A DNA stretch of 11,448 nt, from contig CAZHEA010000088.1 of assembly GCA_964531165.1 (NCBI GenBank), positions 1 through 11,448 of the forward strand. Direction: 5' to 3'. This DNA comes from SZUA-229 sp964531165. Its GTDB lineage: Bacteria > Pseudomonadota > Gammaproteobacteria > SZUA-229. The first letter of the stretch is position 1, and each line of letters opens with the position of its first letter. The position numbers were made by a program, and so were the translations under genes. The notes beneath the pieces are model-generated. The model worked only from the letters and a program-made list of their open reading frames with translations, was not told the origin of the DNA and did no database searches. Positions 1 through 7,043 of the stretch are shown here, one piece after another.

Positions 1-1895
1 TAGGGCGTTGGTGAAAATTTATTTTGATTACCGATTTTTCCGGTGCGGGTACGGGTATGAAAATGCTCTACTACGCGACCTGAGTTTAACCAGAACGGAT
101 AATCCTCATCCGGGCGTTCATTATTGTCGATAAATGGCAGAGGAATAATTTTGGCTTTGCCATCGGCATGTGGAAATTTTCCATCGCTATATAAACGCTG
201 CGCGCCTTTTTCATCACCTTCACGACAGGGCCACTGTAAACCGCAGTTTTTCTCAATCTTTTCGTAACTCATACCAGAAATATCTAAATTGCGATCTTTA
301 CCTTTAGACAGCTCTTTCATCTCTTCAAACATGTCTTCGGCATTTTCAGAGAATTTCATTTTTAAGCCGTTTTCAAATCGTTTAGAGAGATTACTGAAAA
401 TCCATAAGTCCGGCTTTGAGTTTCCAAATGGTTTTGCCACATTAGTTACGCGATTCACTCGACGCTCAGTATTGGTAAAGCAGCCATCTTTTTCCGCCCA
501 GATTGCTGCGGGTAAAAACATGTGCGCATAGTTTGTGGTTTCAACATCTTCGTAAGCATCCTGCACCACCAGAAAATCTAACTTTTCTAATGTTTTACGA
601 ATACGTGCGGTGTTTGGCATTGATGTCATCGGGTTAGTGCCGATCAGCCACATGCCTTTTATCTGCCCGGTTTCAATGGCGGGAAAAATATCCGTTTGAT
701 ACAGGCCACGCTGTTTAGGTAAAAACTCAGGGTCGATTCCCCAGTAGTCTGCCACTTCTTTTCGATGATCCGCATTTTCTAATGCACGGTGTCCGGGCAA
801 ACCGGAACACGAAGACCACTCGCGAGTACCCATTGCATTACTCTGCCCGGTAATCGATAAGCTGGTACCACCGGGCTTACCGATATTACCGGTAATTAAA
901 TTTAAATTATTTACGCCAACAACACCGTCGGAACCGTGGGTACTTTGATTAATCCCCATGGTCCAGATTGACATCGCCTTGCCCGCCTTTGCATATAAAC
1001 GAGCAACATGGCGAATGGTATCTTCATCTATGCCACAAATTTTTGATGCACTTTGCGGATCATAACCTTCAACCACCGCTGAGAATTCTTCCATGCCATT
1101 GGTGTGTTTTTCAATGTAATCCATATCCGCTAAATTTTCATCGATAATGACATGTGCTAATGAATTTAATAGCACCACATCGGTACCCGGATTAATCGCT
1201 AAATGCATATCCGCAAATTGCGCCAGCATCGTCACCCGCGGATCAACCACGATTAGTGGAAACTTACGTTTCTCCATGGCTTCTTTCATGCGCCAGTAAA
1301 TAATTGGATGTTGTTCCGGCAGGTTTGAACCAAAGGCAATTAAACAATCGGTTTCTTCAAAATCTTCGTAACAACCGGGAGGCCCGTCCTGACCGAACGA
1401 ACGCTTATAACCGGATACCGCCGATGCCATACATAATGTTGTATTGCCATCGTAGTTATTGGTACCGATTGCACCGCGGGTTAATTTACCCAGCGCATAA
1501 AATTCTTCGGTTAAAATTTGTCCGGTGGAAACCACTGCGAAAGCATCACGGCCGTGCTCTTCCTGAATGGCTTTTATTTTTTCTGCCATGGCATCCAGTG
1601 CCGGATCCCATTCAATTTCTTTATATTCATCTAACGTTGAATTACGTACTAATGGATTTTTTCCACGGCCTTCTGTTTTAAATAGCTCGTGTTCGAAAAT
1701 GCCTTTAATGCAAAGCTTGCCACGGTTAACATCCGCTCCGCCAACGCCCCGCGATGATACAGCCTGGCCTTCACCATTTATTCCCACTTCAATAGAGCAA
1801 CCGGTTGAACAATATCCACAGGTTGTGTATTTCCATTCTACTACGCCTTTATCAGCGATTTTAATGGGATTTTTTTTGTTGCGGCCAAACAGCAT
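1..1895 (-). CDS. nasA: Assimilatory nitrate reductase, molybdopterin catalytic subunit (3' end beyond window)
   Basis: This is the catalytic subunit that reduces nitrate to nitrite in the cytoplasm for nitrogen assimilation. My translation from the ATG at 1895 is open for 631 codons and leaves the window. The N-terminal [4Fe-4S] motif is C26-x2-C29-x3-C33-x28-C62. A TTLCMASAVSGY segment follows with C155, the expected molybdenum ligand of the Nap/Nas branch (DMSO reductase superfamily). Next come the bis-MGD-binding segments FGSNLPEQHP and GTNPMTSMP, and near residue 605 the start of the C-terminal dinucleotide-binding domain (SGRVVEHFHTRTRTGK). Family members are usually 700-900 residues, so part of that domain and any C-terminal BFD-type [2Fe-2S] domain are not seen. 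A GGAG lies 10 nt before the ATG. It is the last visible gene of nirB-nirD-nasA. The Cys ligand and the nirBD context argue against respiratory NarG (Asp ligand) or formate dehydrogenase. The symbol follows Klebsiella usage; in Pseudomonas and Bacillus nasA means the transporter. Confidence 0.93.
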   Translation of the reverse strand, partial: MLFGRNKKNPIKIADKGVVEWKYTTCGYCSTGCSIEVGINGEGQAVSSRGVGGADVNRGKLCIKGIFEHELFKTEGRGKNPLVRNSTLDEYKEIEWDPALDAMAEKIKAIQEEHGRDAFAVVSTGQILTEEFYALGKLTRGAIGTNNYDGNTTLCMASAVSGYKRSFGQDGPPGCYEDFEETDCLIAFGSNLPEQHPIIYWRMKEAMEKRKFPLIVVDPRVTMLAQFADMHLAINPGTDVVLLNSLAHVIIDENLADMDYIEKHTNGMEEFSAVVEGYDPQSASKICGIDEDTIRHVARLYAKAGKAMSIWTMGINQSTHGSDGVVGVNNLNLITGNIGKPGGTSLSITGQSNAMGTREWSSCSGLPGHRALENADHRKEVADYWGIDPEFLPKQRGLYQTDIFPAIETGQIKGMWLIGTNPMTSMPNTARIRKTLEKLDFLVVQDAYEDVETTNYAHMFLPAAIWAEKDGCFTNTERRVNRVTNVAKPFGNSKPDLWIFSNLSKRFENGLKMKFSENAEDMFEEMKELSKGKDRNLDISGMSYEKIEKNCGLQWPCREGDEKGAQRLYSDGKFPHADGKAKIIPLPFIDNNERPDEDYPFWLNSGRVVEHFHTRTRTGKIGNQNKFSPTP

Positions 1896-1934
1896 TTTTG
1901 AGGGGCTCCGAATATAAAAAGCTTAACTTGCTTC

Positions 1935-2015
1935 GTCATTCCCGCATGCTTGTGGCGGAAATCTAGTGACTTCGAACAACTTAACGACACTGGATACCTG
2001 CCTTCGCAGGTATGA
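1935..2015. repeat. Palindromic intercistronic element (GTCATTCCCGC type)
   Basis: The gap between nirD and nasA holds an imperfect inverted repeat. The left half starts GTCATTCCCGC and runs to ATCTAGT (1935-1967); the right half starts ACTGGATACCTGC and ends GGTATGAC (1988-2015). The right half contains a perfect hairpin, ATACCTGC-CTTC-GCAGGTAT. The pattern of outer GTCAT/ATGAC ends with an internal ATCTAGT...ACTGGAT pair resembles widely dispersed extragenic palindromes of proteobacteria; I assign it to that class by resemblance only. No T-run follows the hairpin on either strand, so it is not a normal intrinsic terminator. In the nirD-nasA transcript it would fold and could affect RNA processing. 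Confidence 0.65.
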
Positions 2016-2027
2016 CAAAGCAGGGAT

Positions 2028-2339
2028 TTATTTAAGTTCTAAAAAGATTTTTCCGTCTTCAATTTTAGTTGCATAGTGACCGGTACAACCTTCATCCGGC
2101 CCTAATGCTTCACCATTGGTTAAATCGATTTTCCAATTGTGTAACGGGCAGGTTACCGACTGTCCATGCACGATACCCTGAGATAATTTACCCTGCTTGT
2201 GCGGGCAACTATCTGTTACCGCAAAAATTTCATCGTTGTTATTTCTAAACACCGCAATTTCTGTATCACCATTTTTTACTACGCGTGCGCCCAGTACGGG
2301 AATATCTTCTACTGCACCAACTTCTATCCAGTTTGACAT
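2028..2339 (-). CDS. nirD: Nitrite reductase [NAD(P)H] small subunit, Rieske-like
   Basis: This is the small partner of NirB in the cytoplasmic siroheme nitrite reductase, which makes ammonium from nitrite. At 103 residues it has the usual family length. The fold is Rieske-like, and both ligand pairs are visible: C45-P-H47 and C64-P-L-H67, in the NirD-type block CPHKQG...GQSVTCPLHNW. The four residues could hold a [2Fe-2S] cluster, although some NirD proteins lack them (E. coli NirD does, as I recall), so metal binding is an inference. The ATG at 2339 has AGGTAG 7 nt upstream. It lies 158 bp after nirB, in the same direction, with a repeat element between them; this weakens but does not remove the case for a common transcript. 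Confidence 0.95.
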   Translation of the reverse strand: MSNWIEVGAVEDIPVLGARVVKNGDTEIAVFRNNNDEIFAVTDSCPHKQGKLSQGIVHGQSVTCPLHNWKIDLTNGEALGPDEGCTGHYATKIEDGKIFLELK

Positions 2340-2361
2340 AATTTTCTACCTTATCTTTTTA

Positions 2362-2492
2362 AGCTCCCCTCTTAGTAAAAGAGGGGCTGGGGGAGATTTA
2401 ACGATCAAACATCAGACACTTTCAAATTCTGAAAATATAAAATGTTTGTTTTTTAAATCCCCCTCGGTCCCCCTTTTTCTAAGGAGGAAGCT
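2362..2492. repeat. MITE-like element with 39-bp imperfect terminal inverted repeats
   Basis: Almost all of the nirB-nirD gap is one element. The left arm (2362-2400) begins AGCTCCCCTCTTAGTAAAAG and the right arm (2454-2492) ends CTAAGGAGGAAGCT. Aligned as inverted repeats, the arms agree at about 30 of 39 positions and flank a 53-bp AT-rich core with no ORF. G/C-rich termini around an AT-rich core are typical of a non-autonomous miniature element. No clear target-site duplication is visible. Its insertion inside an operon means it is transcribed and should form a long hairpin ahead of nirD. Confidence 0.7.
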
Positions 2493-2497
2493 AATAA

Positions 2498-4936
2498 TTA
2501 ACCAATCACCTTAAGCGGAGTAAACTCATGCGCATCAACACCTTTGGTTGAGCGTTCAGTCCACGGATCTTCCTGCGAACGCGTAATTTCCTGAGAGAAT
2601 TTAAAGCGTTCCGCCAGCTCTTTACGTTTCTTCGCATCATCAACAATGCTTTCTTTAACATAAGTAAAGCCAACGCGTTCAATCCACGGTGCTGTACGCT
2701 CTAAATAACGCGCTTCTTCGCGATAAATCTGACAGAAAGCCGCTGCGTATTCTAAAACCTCTTCTTCGCTATCAACCTTAGTTAAAAGGTCTGTTACCCG
2801 AACATGAATACCACCGTTACCGCCGATGTGTAATTCGTAACCTGAATCAACACACACTACACCAAAGTCTTTAATGGTCGCTTCTGCACAGTTACGCGGA
2901 CAACCGGAAGCCGCCATCTTAAACTTATGCGGCATCCATGAGCCCCAGCTTAATTGCTCCAGCTTAATACCAATAGCGGTGGAATCCTGCGTACCGAAAC
3001 GACACCATTCTTTACCAACACAGGTTTTAACCGTACGCAATGCTTTACCATATGCATGGCCAGACACTAAGCCTTCATCATTTAAATCTTTCCAGATTAA
3101 CGGCAGCTCTTCTTTTTTAACACCGTATAAACCAATACGCTGGCCACCGGTTACGTGTACCGTGTCTAAATTAAATTTCTCTGCGACATTGGCAATTGCA
3201 CGTAATTCTTTTGGCGTGGTCATGCCACCCCACATACGAGGAATGACAGAGTAAGTACCGTCTTTTTGAATATTTGCGTGAGCTCGCTCATTAATGAAAC
3301 GTGACTGGTAATCATCTTTCGATTCTTCAGGCCAACTACTAATCACATAATAATTAACCGACATACGACAGGCTGCACAACCATCTTCATTTTTCCAGCC
3401 CAGCTTGGTGTAAACATCTTTTATAGACGTTAACTTCTGCGTACGAATCTGTTCACGAACATAATCGTGCGTATGTGTAGTACATGCACAGATTGGCTTG
3501 GCTTCCGGTGCGGCATAATCGCCACCCAGTGTAAACTCAAGTAACTGTTCAACTAAACCAGTACATGAACCACATGACGATGATGCTTTAGTGTGTGCGC
3601 GAACTTCTTCTAATGTGAATAAACCTTTTTCAGTAATGGCTTTAACCACATCGCCTTTACACACACCATTACAACCACAAATTTCCGCATCGTCTGACAT
3701 GTTTGCGACAACGTTGCCGCCGTGACCCGAGTCACCTAAGTGCCCCTGACCAAACATTAACGCGTCACGAATATCAGAAATATTAGTTTCTTCGCGCATT
3801 AACTGGAAGTACCAGGCACCATCAATGGTGTCACCGTAAAGTACTGCGCCTAAAATCTTTTCGTCTTTAATAACAATCTTTTTATAAACGCCACGATGTG
3901 CATCGCGTACCACAATATCTTCGGTGGTTTCATCGCCCATAAAATCACCGGCAGAGAATAAATCGATACCGGTTACTTTTAATTTGGTGGATGTTACAGA
4001 ACCGGTGTAAATACCGATGCCGTATTCTGCTAAATGATTGGCACATACTTTTGCCATTTCAAACAGCGGCGCAACTAAACCGTAGGTTAAACCCCGGTGC
4101 TCAATACATTCGCCAATCGCATAAATTTTCGGATCATAGGTTTGCAGCGTATCGTTCACTACAATACCGCGCTCACAATGCAGACCGATTTTTTTACCCA
4201 GCTCGATGTTCGGGCGAATACCCACCGCCATCACAACTAACTCAGCATCAATTTCTGTGCCGTCAGCGAAAACGACTTTTTCAACTTTGCCATCGCCTTT
4301 AATTTCAGAGGTAGAAGCTTTCATCATAAACTTCATGCCCTGCTCTTCCAGTGAGTTCTTTAACATCTCACCGGAAACGTCATCCATCTGACGCTCCATT
4401 AACCAGTCCATCAGATGCACAACGGTGACATCCATGCCCTGCTTCATTAAACCGTTAGCTGCTTCTAAACCTAATAAACCGCCGCCAATTACCACAGCAG
4501 ATTTTTTGGTTTTCGATGCGTCGATCATGGTATCCACATCTTTAATATCGCGGAAGCCAATGACACCCTCAAGATCATGTCCGGGCACAGGAATAATAAA
4601 CGGATCAGAACCGGTGGCAATTAACAGACGATCATAATCAACCGTTGTGCCATCATCGGCAATCACCTTGCAGGCTTTACGATCAACATCGGTTACCGTT
4701 ACACCTTTATATAGTGTTACGTTATTATCTTCATACCATTGCAAATCATTGAGCATGATTTCATCAACAGCCTTCTCGCCACATAATACGGGAGACAACA
4801 GAATGCGGTTGTAATTACCGTGGGGCTCGGCGCCAAATACGGTGATATCGTACTTGTCCGGTGCAATTTCCAGCAGTTCTTCAACGGTACGCATACCTGC
4901 CATACCGTTACCAATAACAACTAGTTTTTCTTTCAT
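2498..4936 (-). CDS. nirB: Nitrite reductase [NAD(P)H] large subunit
   Basis: NirB carries electrons from NAD(P)H through FAD and iron-sulfur clusters to siroheme, where nitrite is reduced by six electrons to ammonium. The 812 residues are close to the family length (E. coli about 847). In order: FAD-binding IGNGMAGMR (8-16); NAD(P)H-binding VVIGGGLLGLEAA (148-160); a BFD-type [2Fe-2S] site C420/C422...C455/C458; a second similar pair C483/C485...C520/C523; a ferredoxin-like nitrite/sulfite reductase half-domain; and the [4Fe-4S]-siroheme ligands C639-x5-C645 and C679-x3-C683 (ASGCPRNCAEA). All cofactor ligands expected for the family are present. The ATG has GGAG 7 nt upstream. It is the first gene of the nirB-nirD-nasA set and lies about 48 nt downstream of the start predicted from a sigma-54 promoter. 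Confidence 0.97.
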   Translation of the reverse strand: MKEKLVVIGNGMAGMRTVEELLEIAPDKYDITVFGAEPHGNYNRILLSPVLCGEKAVDEIMLNDLQWYEDNNVTLYKGVTVTDVDRKACKVIADDGTTVDYDRLLIATGSDPFIIPVPGHDLEGVIGFRDIKDVDTMIDASKTKKSAVVIGGGLLGLEAANGLMKQGMDVTVVHLMDWLMERQMDDVSGEMLKNSLEEQGMKFMMKASTSEIKGDGKVEKVVFADGTEIDAELVVMAVGIRPNIELGKKIGLHCERGIVVNDTLQTYDPKIYAIGECIEHRGLTYGLVAPLFEMAKVCANHLAEYGIGIYTGSVTSTKLKVTGIDLFSAGDFMGDETTEDIVVRDAHRGVYKKIVIKDEKILGAVLYGDTIDGAWYFQLMREETNISDIRDALMFGQGHLGDSGHGGNVVANMSDDAEICGCNGVCKGDVVKAITEKGLFTLEEVRAHTKASSSCGSCTGLVEQLLEFTLGGDYAAPEAKPICACTTHTHDYVREQIRTQKLTSIKDVYTKLGWKNEDGCAACRMSVNYYVISSWPEESKDDYQSRFINERAHANIQKDGTYSVIPRMWGGMTTPKELRAIANVAEKFNLDTVHVTGGQRIGLYGVKKEELPLIWKDLNDEGLVSGHAYGKALRTVKTCVGKEWCRFGTQDSTAIGIKLEQLSWGSWMPHKFKMAASGCPRNCAEATIKDFGVVCVDSGYELHIGGNGGIHVRVTDLLTKVDSEEEVLEYAAAFCQIYREEARYLERTAPWIERVGFTYVKESIVDDAKKRKELAERFKFSQEITRSQEDPWTERSTKGVDAHEFTPLKVIG

Positions 4937-4943
4937 GTTCTAA

Positions 4944-4947
4944 CTCC
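4944..4947 (-). promoter_or_regulatory. Ribosome binding site of nirB
   Basis: GGAG on the minus strand, 7 nt before the nirB ATG. It supports the chosen start. Confidence 0.7.
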
Positions 4948-4994
4948 GAAGATGGGCGAATTCAGCAATTGCTTTAATGTTTAATTTTAAGACA

Positions 4995-5011
4995 AGCATT
5001 AACCATGCCAA
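4995..5011 (-). promoter_or_regulatory. Sigma-54 (-24/-12) promoter for nirB-nirD-nasA
   Basis: Read on the minus strand the site is TTGGCATGGTTAATGCT. The invariant GG and GC are separated by exactly 10 nt, and the flanks match the RpoN consensus TTGGCACG-N4-TTGCW well. Transcription would start near 4984, giving a leader of about 48 nt before nirB. The matching activator dyad at 5098-5114 is centred near -122, a normal enhancer distance. Confidence 0.8.
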
Positions 5012-5097
5012 ACACACGTTCACTAACTTAACATATTGTTTTAAATATATTTTATGCACCAGGTAAAAAACTTACATAAATATATATTATCCTCTAA

Positions 5098-5114
5098 CGC
5101 ACTTAATTGGTGCA
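5098..5114. promoter_or_regulatory. NtrC-type operator upstream of nirB
   Basis: CGCACTTAATTGGTGCA matches the NtrC pattern TGCACY-N5-RGTGCA at every specified base except the first (GCAC-T-TAATT-G-GTGC). It lies about 122 bp upstream of the predicted nirB start, consistent with activation of the minus-strand sigma-54 promoter by DNA looping. Confidence 0.7.
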
Positions 5115-5122
5115 TCGCACCA
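5108..5122. promoter_or_regulatory. Perfect 15-bp palindrome overlapping the NtrC-type site
   Basis: TGGTGC-ATC-GCACCA is a perfect dyad sharing its left half with the NtrC-type operator. Its half-site order (GTGC...GCAC) is the reverse of an NtrC site, so it may be a spare half-site or an operator for a second regulator. ATGCACCA occurs again at 5054-5061. Confidence 0.4.
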
Positions 5123-5253
5123 GCTTACAGCATTTCATAAGATACTAATATATTACTATAGGGCTGGATTATAATGTAAAGTCCATACAAATAACCAGCC
5201 ACTTTACCGCCTTAATCTTCATAGGCCAAAATCAGGCAGAAAACCAATCGCTT

Positions 5254-5270
5254 TGCACCTATAATGTGCC
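5254..5270. promoter_or_regulatory. NtrC-type operator upstream of the nitrate transporter
   Basis: TGCACCTATAATGTGCC keeps the GCAC-N7-GTGC core of NtrC operators, with deviations at the inner right purine and the last base. Its centre is about 99 bp upstream of the start predicted from the plus-strand -24/-12 promoter. The core includes TATAAT, but with no recognisable -35. Confidence 0.6.
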
Positions 5271-5333
5271 ATATATCTGCAATAATATCTGGCAAGATGT
5301 TATATCTTATTGTTTACAAAAGAATTATTACTA

Positions 5334-5350
5334 TTGGCATTCATACTGCT
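5334..5350 (+). promoter_or_regulatory. Sigma-54 (-24/-12) promoter for the nitrate transporter
   Basis: TTGGCATTCATACTGCT has GG and GC separated by exactly 10 nt and a perfect TTGGCA at -24. Predicted transcription start is near 5361, about 29 nt before the ATG. It is close in sequence to the nirB promoter facing the other way, which supports both. Confidence 0.8.
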
Positions 5351-5389
5351 TAAACTAAATAAAAATCACTAACCCAGGACTACAGGCAA

Positions 5390-6859
5390 ATGAGCGCGTC
5401 AAACAGTATCAAGATATTTTCTTTCAGTGGCAATACCCGCATATTGCACCTTTCATGGATTGCTTTTTTCATCACCTTTGTTATCTGGTTTAACCATGCA
5501 CCTCTGTTAGCTGCCATGCGTGAAACCATGGGGTTAAGCGATCAGCAGATTAAAACTCTGTTAATTTTAAATGTTGCCCTGACGATTCCCGCTCGCATCA
5601 TTATCGGCATGCTGGTAGACAGCTTCGGGCCGAAACGCATTTATTCTTTTCTACTAATGACCTCCGCTCTGCTGTGTTTTGGGTTTGCCGTCGCTCAAAA
5701 TTTCGAGCAACTTGCCTTTATGCGTTTTCTATTAGGCTTTTCCGGTGCCGGCTTTGTCATTGGCATTCGCATGATTTCCGAATGGTACCCGGCACGTCAG
5801 GCGGGCGTCGCTCAGGGAATCTACGGCGGCTGGGGCAACTTTGGTAGCGCCGGTGCAGCCATCAGCCTGCCCACCATTGCTCTGATGTTCGGCGGTGATG
5901 ACGGCTGGCGCTACGCTATTGCCAGCACCGGCGTACTGGCATTTGTTTACTCTTTTGTTTACTACTTCAGCACCCACGACACACCCAAAGGCTCGACTTA
6001 CTTCAAGCCCAAGAAAAGCGGCGCGCTGGAAATTTCCAGCAAGAAAGATTTTGTTTTATACCTGATTATGAATATCCCCATGTATGTCGCATTGGGTGTA
6101 CTCACCTGGAAACTCAGCCCAACCAATATCGGTATGCTGGAAACCGGTGTAACCAATACCATCTACGCTGTACTCTTTGCACTTTTCGCATTTCAGGCAT
6201 TTCGCATGTATCAGGTAAATGCCCATGTATTTAAAACCGAAGTACCTGAAATTGAACGCTATGAATTTAGCCAGGTTGCGGTACTTAACCTGTCGTATAT
6301 GGTGACCTTTGGCTCAGAACTGGCAATTATCTCAATGCTACCGCTATATTTCATGGACACTTTCAACCTGTCCCCCGCCGGCGCAGGACTTGTTGCCTCT
6401 ATCTTTGCCGGCCTGAATTTAGTTATGCGCCCAGCCGGTGGCTGGATTTCAGATAAGTTTGGCCGCAAACGCAGTCTGGTAGTCATTATGTTTTTTCTGA
6501 TTATTGGCTATGCGATGATGAGCCAGATCAATGCCGACTGGTCACTTCCCGCCGCCATTGCCGTCACCATCTTCTGCTCTATTTTTGTAAATGCCGGCAA
6601 CGGTGCGGTGTTTGCCGTTGTACCATTAATTAAGCGTCGCCTTACCGGGCAAATTGCCGGCATGACCGGTGCCTATGGTAATGTCGGTGGTGTGGCCTTT
6701 TTGACCGTACTTTCATTTGTATCTTCTGAGATATTCTTTTTAGTGATTGGTGGTGCGGCGACCTTTGTCTTTCTGGCAACACTACTGATACTGAAAGAGC
6801 CCTCTAACAAGATGACGGAAGTGCTACCGGATGGTACTGTGCAGGTTATTGAGACTTAA
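5390..6859 (+). CDS. narK: NarK/NasA-family MFS nitrate (nitrite) transporter
   Basis: This inner-membrane carrier of the nitrate/nitrite porter branch of the major facilitator superfamily most likely imports nitrate for the divergent reductases. The 489 residues contain about 12 hydrophobic segments. Both nitrate signatures are present: GGWGNFGSAGA (146-156) and GAYGNVGG (427-434). R69 and R347 sit where the substrate-binding arginines of NarK (R89, R305) are expected. Cytoplasmic-loop MFS motifs occur at GMLVDSFGPKR (73-83) and GGWISDKFGRKR (350-361). Segments around 240-280 (KLSPTNIGMLETG...YQVNAHVFKTEVPE) form an insertion between the two six-helix halves, with extra hydrophobic residues at about 255-271. 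The start is preceded by a modest ACAGG. The divergent sigma-54 arrangement indicates an assimilatory role, for which the name nasA or nrtP is also used. Confidence 0.93.
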   Translation: MSASNSIKIFSFSGNTRILHLSWIAFFITFVIWFNHAPLLAAMRETMGLSDQQIKTLLILNVALTIPARIIIGMLVDSFGPKRIYSFLLMTSALLCFGFAVAQNFEQLAFMRFLLGFSGAGFVIGIRMISEWYPARQAGVAQGIYGGWGNFGSAGAAISLPTIALMFGGDDGWRYAIASTGVLAFVYSFVYYFSTHDTPKGSTYFKPKKSGALEISSKKDFVLYLIMNIPMYVALGVLTWKLSPTNIGMLETGVTNTIYAVLFALFAFQAFRMYQVNAHVFKTEVPEIERYEFSQVAVLNLSYMVTFGSELAIISMLPLYFMDTFNLSPAGAGLVASIFAGLNLVMRPAGGWISDKFGRKRSLVVIMFFLIIGYAMMSQINADWSLPAAIAVTIFCSIFVNAGNGAVFAVVPLIKRRLTGQIAGMTGAYGNVGGVAFLTVLSFVSSEIFFLVIGGAATFVFLATLLILKEPSNKMTEVLPDGTVQVIET

Positions 6860-6880
6860 GAATAATCACAGCTAAAGAAC

Positions 6881-6908
6881 GTCTCCCTCAGGGACAGACC
6901 GATGCTTT
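6881..6908 (+). terminator. Possible weak stem-loop after the transporter gene
   Basis: GTCTCCCTCAGGGACAGAC can fold as a seven-pair stem with a two-base bulge and a three-base loop, followed after a few bases by CTTTT. The stem is imperfect and the T-run short and displaced, so termination is doubtful and read-through into the kinase gene is plausible. Confidence 0.25.
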
Positions 6909-6929
6909 TCCGCTCTGTCTCCTGCTGTC

Positions 6930-6982
6930 ATGCCATCAAGAGTTTTACGGAGACTCACTACACTGTCAGTTCTTGATGGCAT
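6930..6982. repeat. 12-bp perfect inverted repeat
   Basis: ATGCCATCAAGA (6930-6941) and TCTTGATGGCAT (6971-6982) are exact reverse complements separated by 29 nt. Neither strand has a T-run, so it is not a standard terminator. It lies between the transporter and the repeat array and may be the edge or remnant of a miniature element. Confidence 0.5.
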
Positions 6983-7009
6983 CAATAAGGGCGATGCGCC
7001 AGCAAACAA

Positions 7010-7043
7010 GGGGTCGGAGCCGTAAAAAGCCGGATCCGACCCC
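7010..7043. repeat. REP-like hairpin at the head of the tandem array
   Basis: GGGGTCGGA (7010-7018) pairs perfectly with TCCGACCCC (7035-7043). After one G/A mismatch the stem continues with CCG/CGG, leaving an 8-nt loop. The same termini bound the two palindromes at 11036-11103 and 11216-11283, so I place it in that family. Its right end runs directly into the first unit of the 14-bp tandem repeat. Confidence 0.7.

Larger units (their letters stand above)
4937..5389. other. Divergent regulatory region between nirB and the nitrate transporter
   Basis: This 453-bp gap has no credible ORF. It is AT-rich and holds two oppositely facing -24/-12 promoters (4995-5011 minus, 5334-5350 plus), each with a GCAC-N7-GTGC dyad upstream (5098-5114 and 5254-5270). 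It also has a 15-bp palindrome (5108-5122), an isolated ATGCACCA half-site (5054-5061) and an inverted GGCTGG...CCAGCC pair (5162-5167, 5195-5200). TATAAT occurs at 5170-5175 and again inside the right dyad (5260-5265), in neither case with a convincing -35. The short predicted leaders leave no room for the paired hairpins of NasR/NasT-type ANTAR antitermination. Regulation is therefore probably at initiation. Confidence 0.8.

Noticed and set aside
289..1917. Plus-strand open frames opposite the nitrate reductase
   Set aside because: They are antisense to a gene with clear catalytic motifs and have no features of their own.
4937..4984. NasR/NasT-type ANTAR antitermination leader for nirB
   Set aside because: The predicted leader is only about 48 nt and has just a small AGCAATTGCT palindrome, not two hairpins with hexaloops and a terminator.
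5170..5265. TATAAT sequences as housekeeping promoters
   Set aside because: Both copies lack a recognisable -35 at normal spacing, and the region is AT-rich enough for chance matches.
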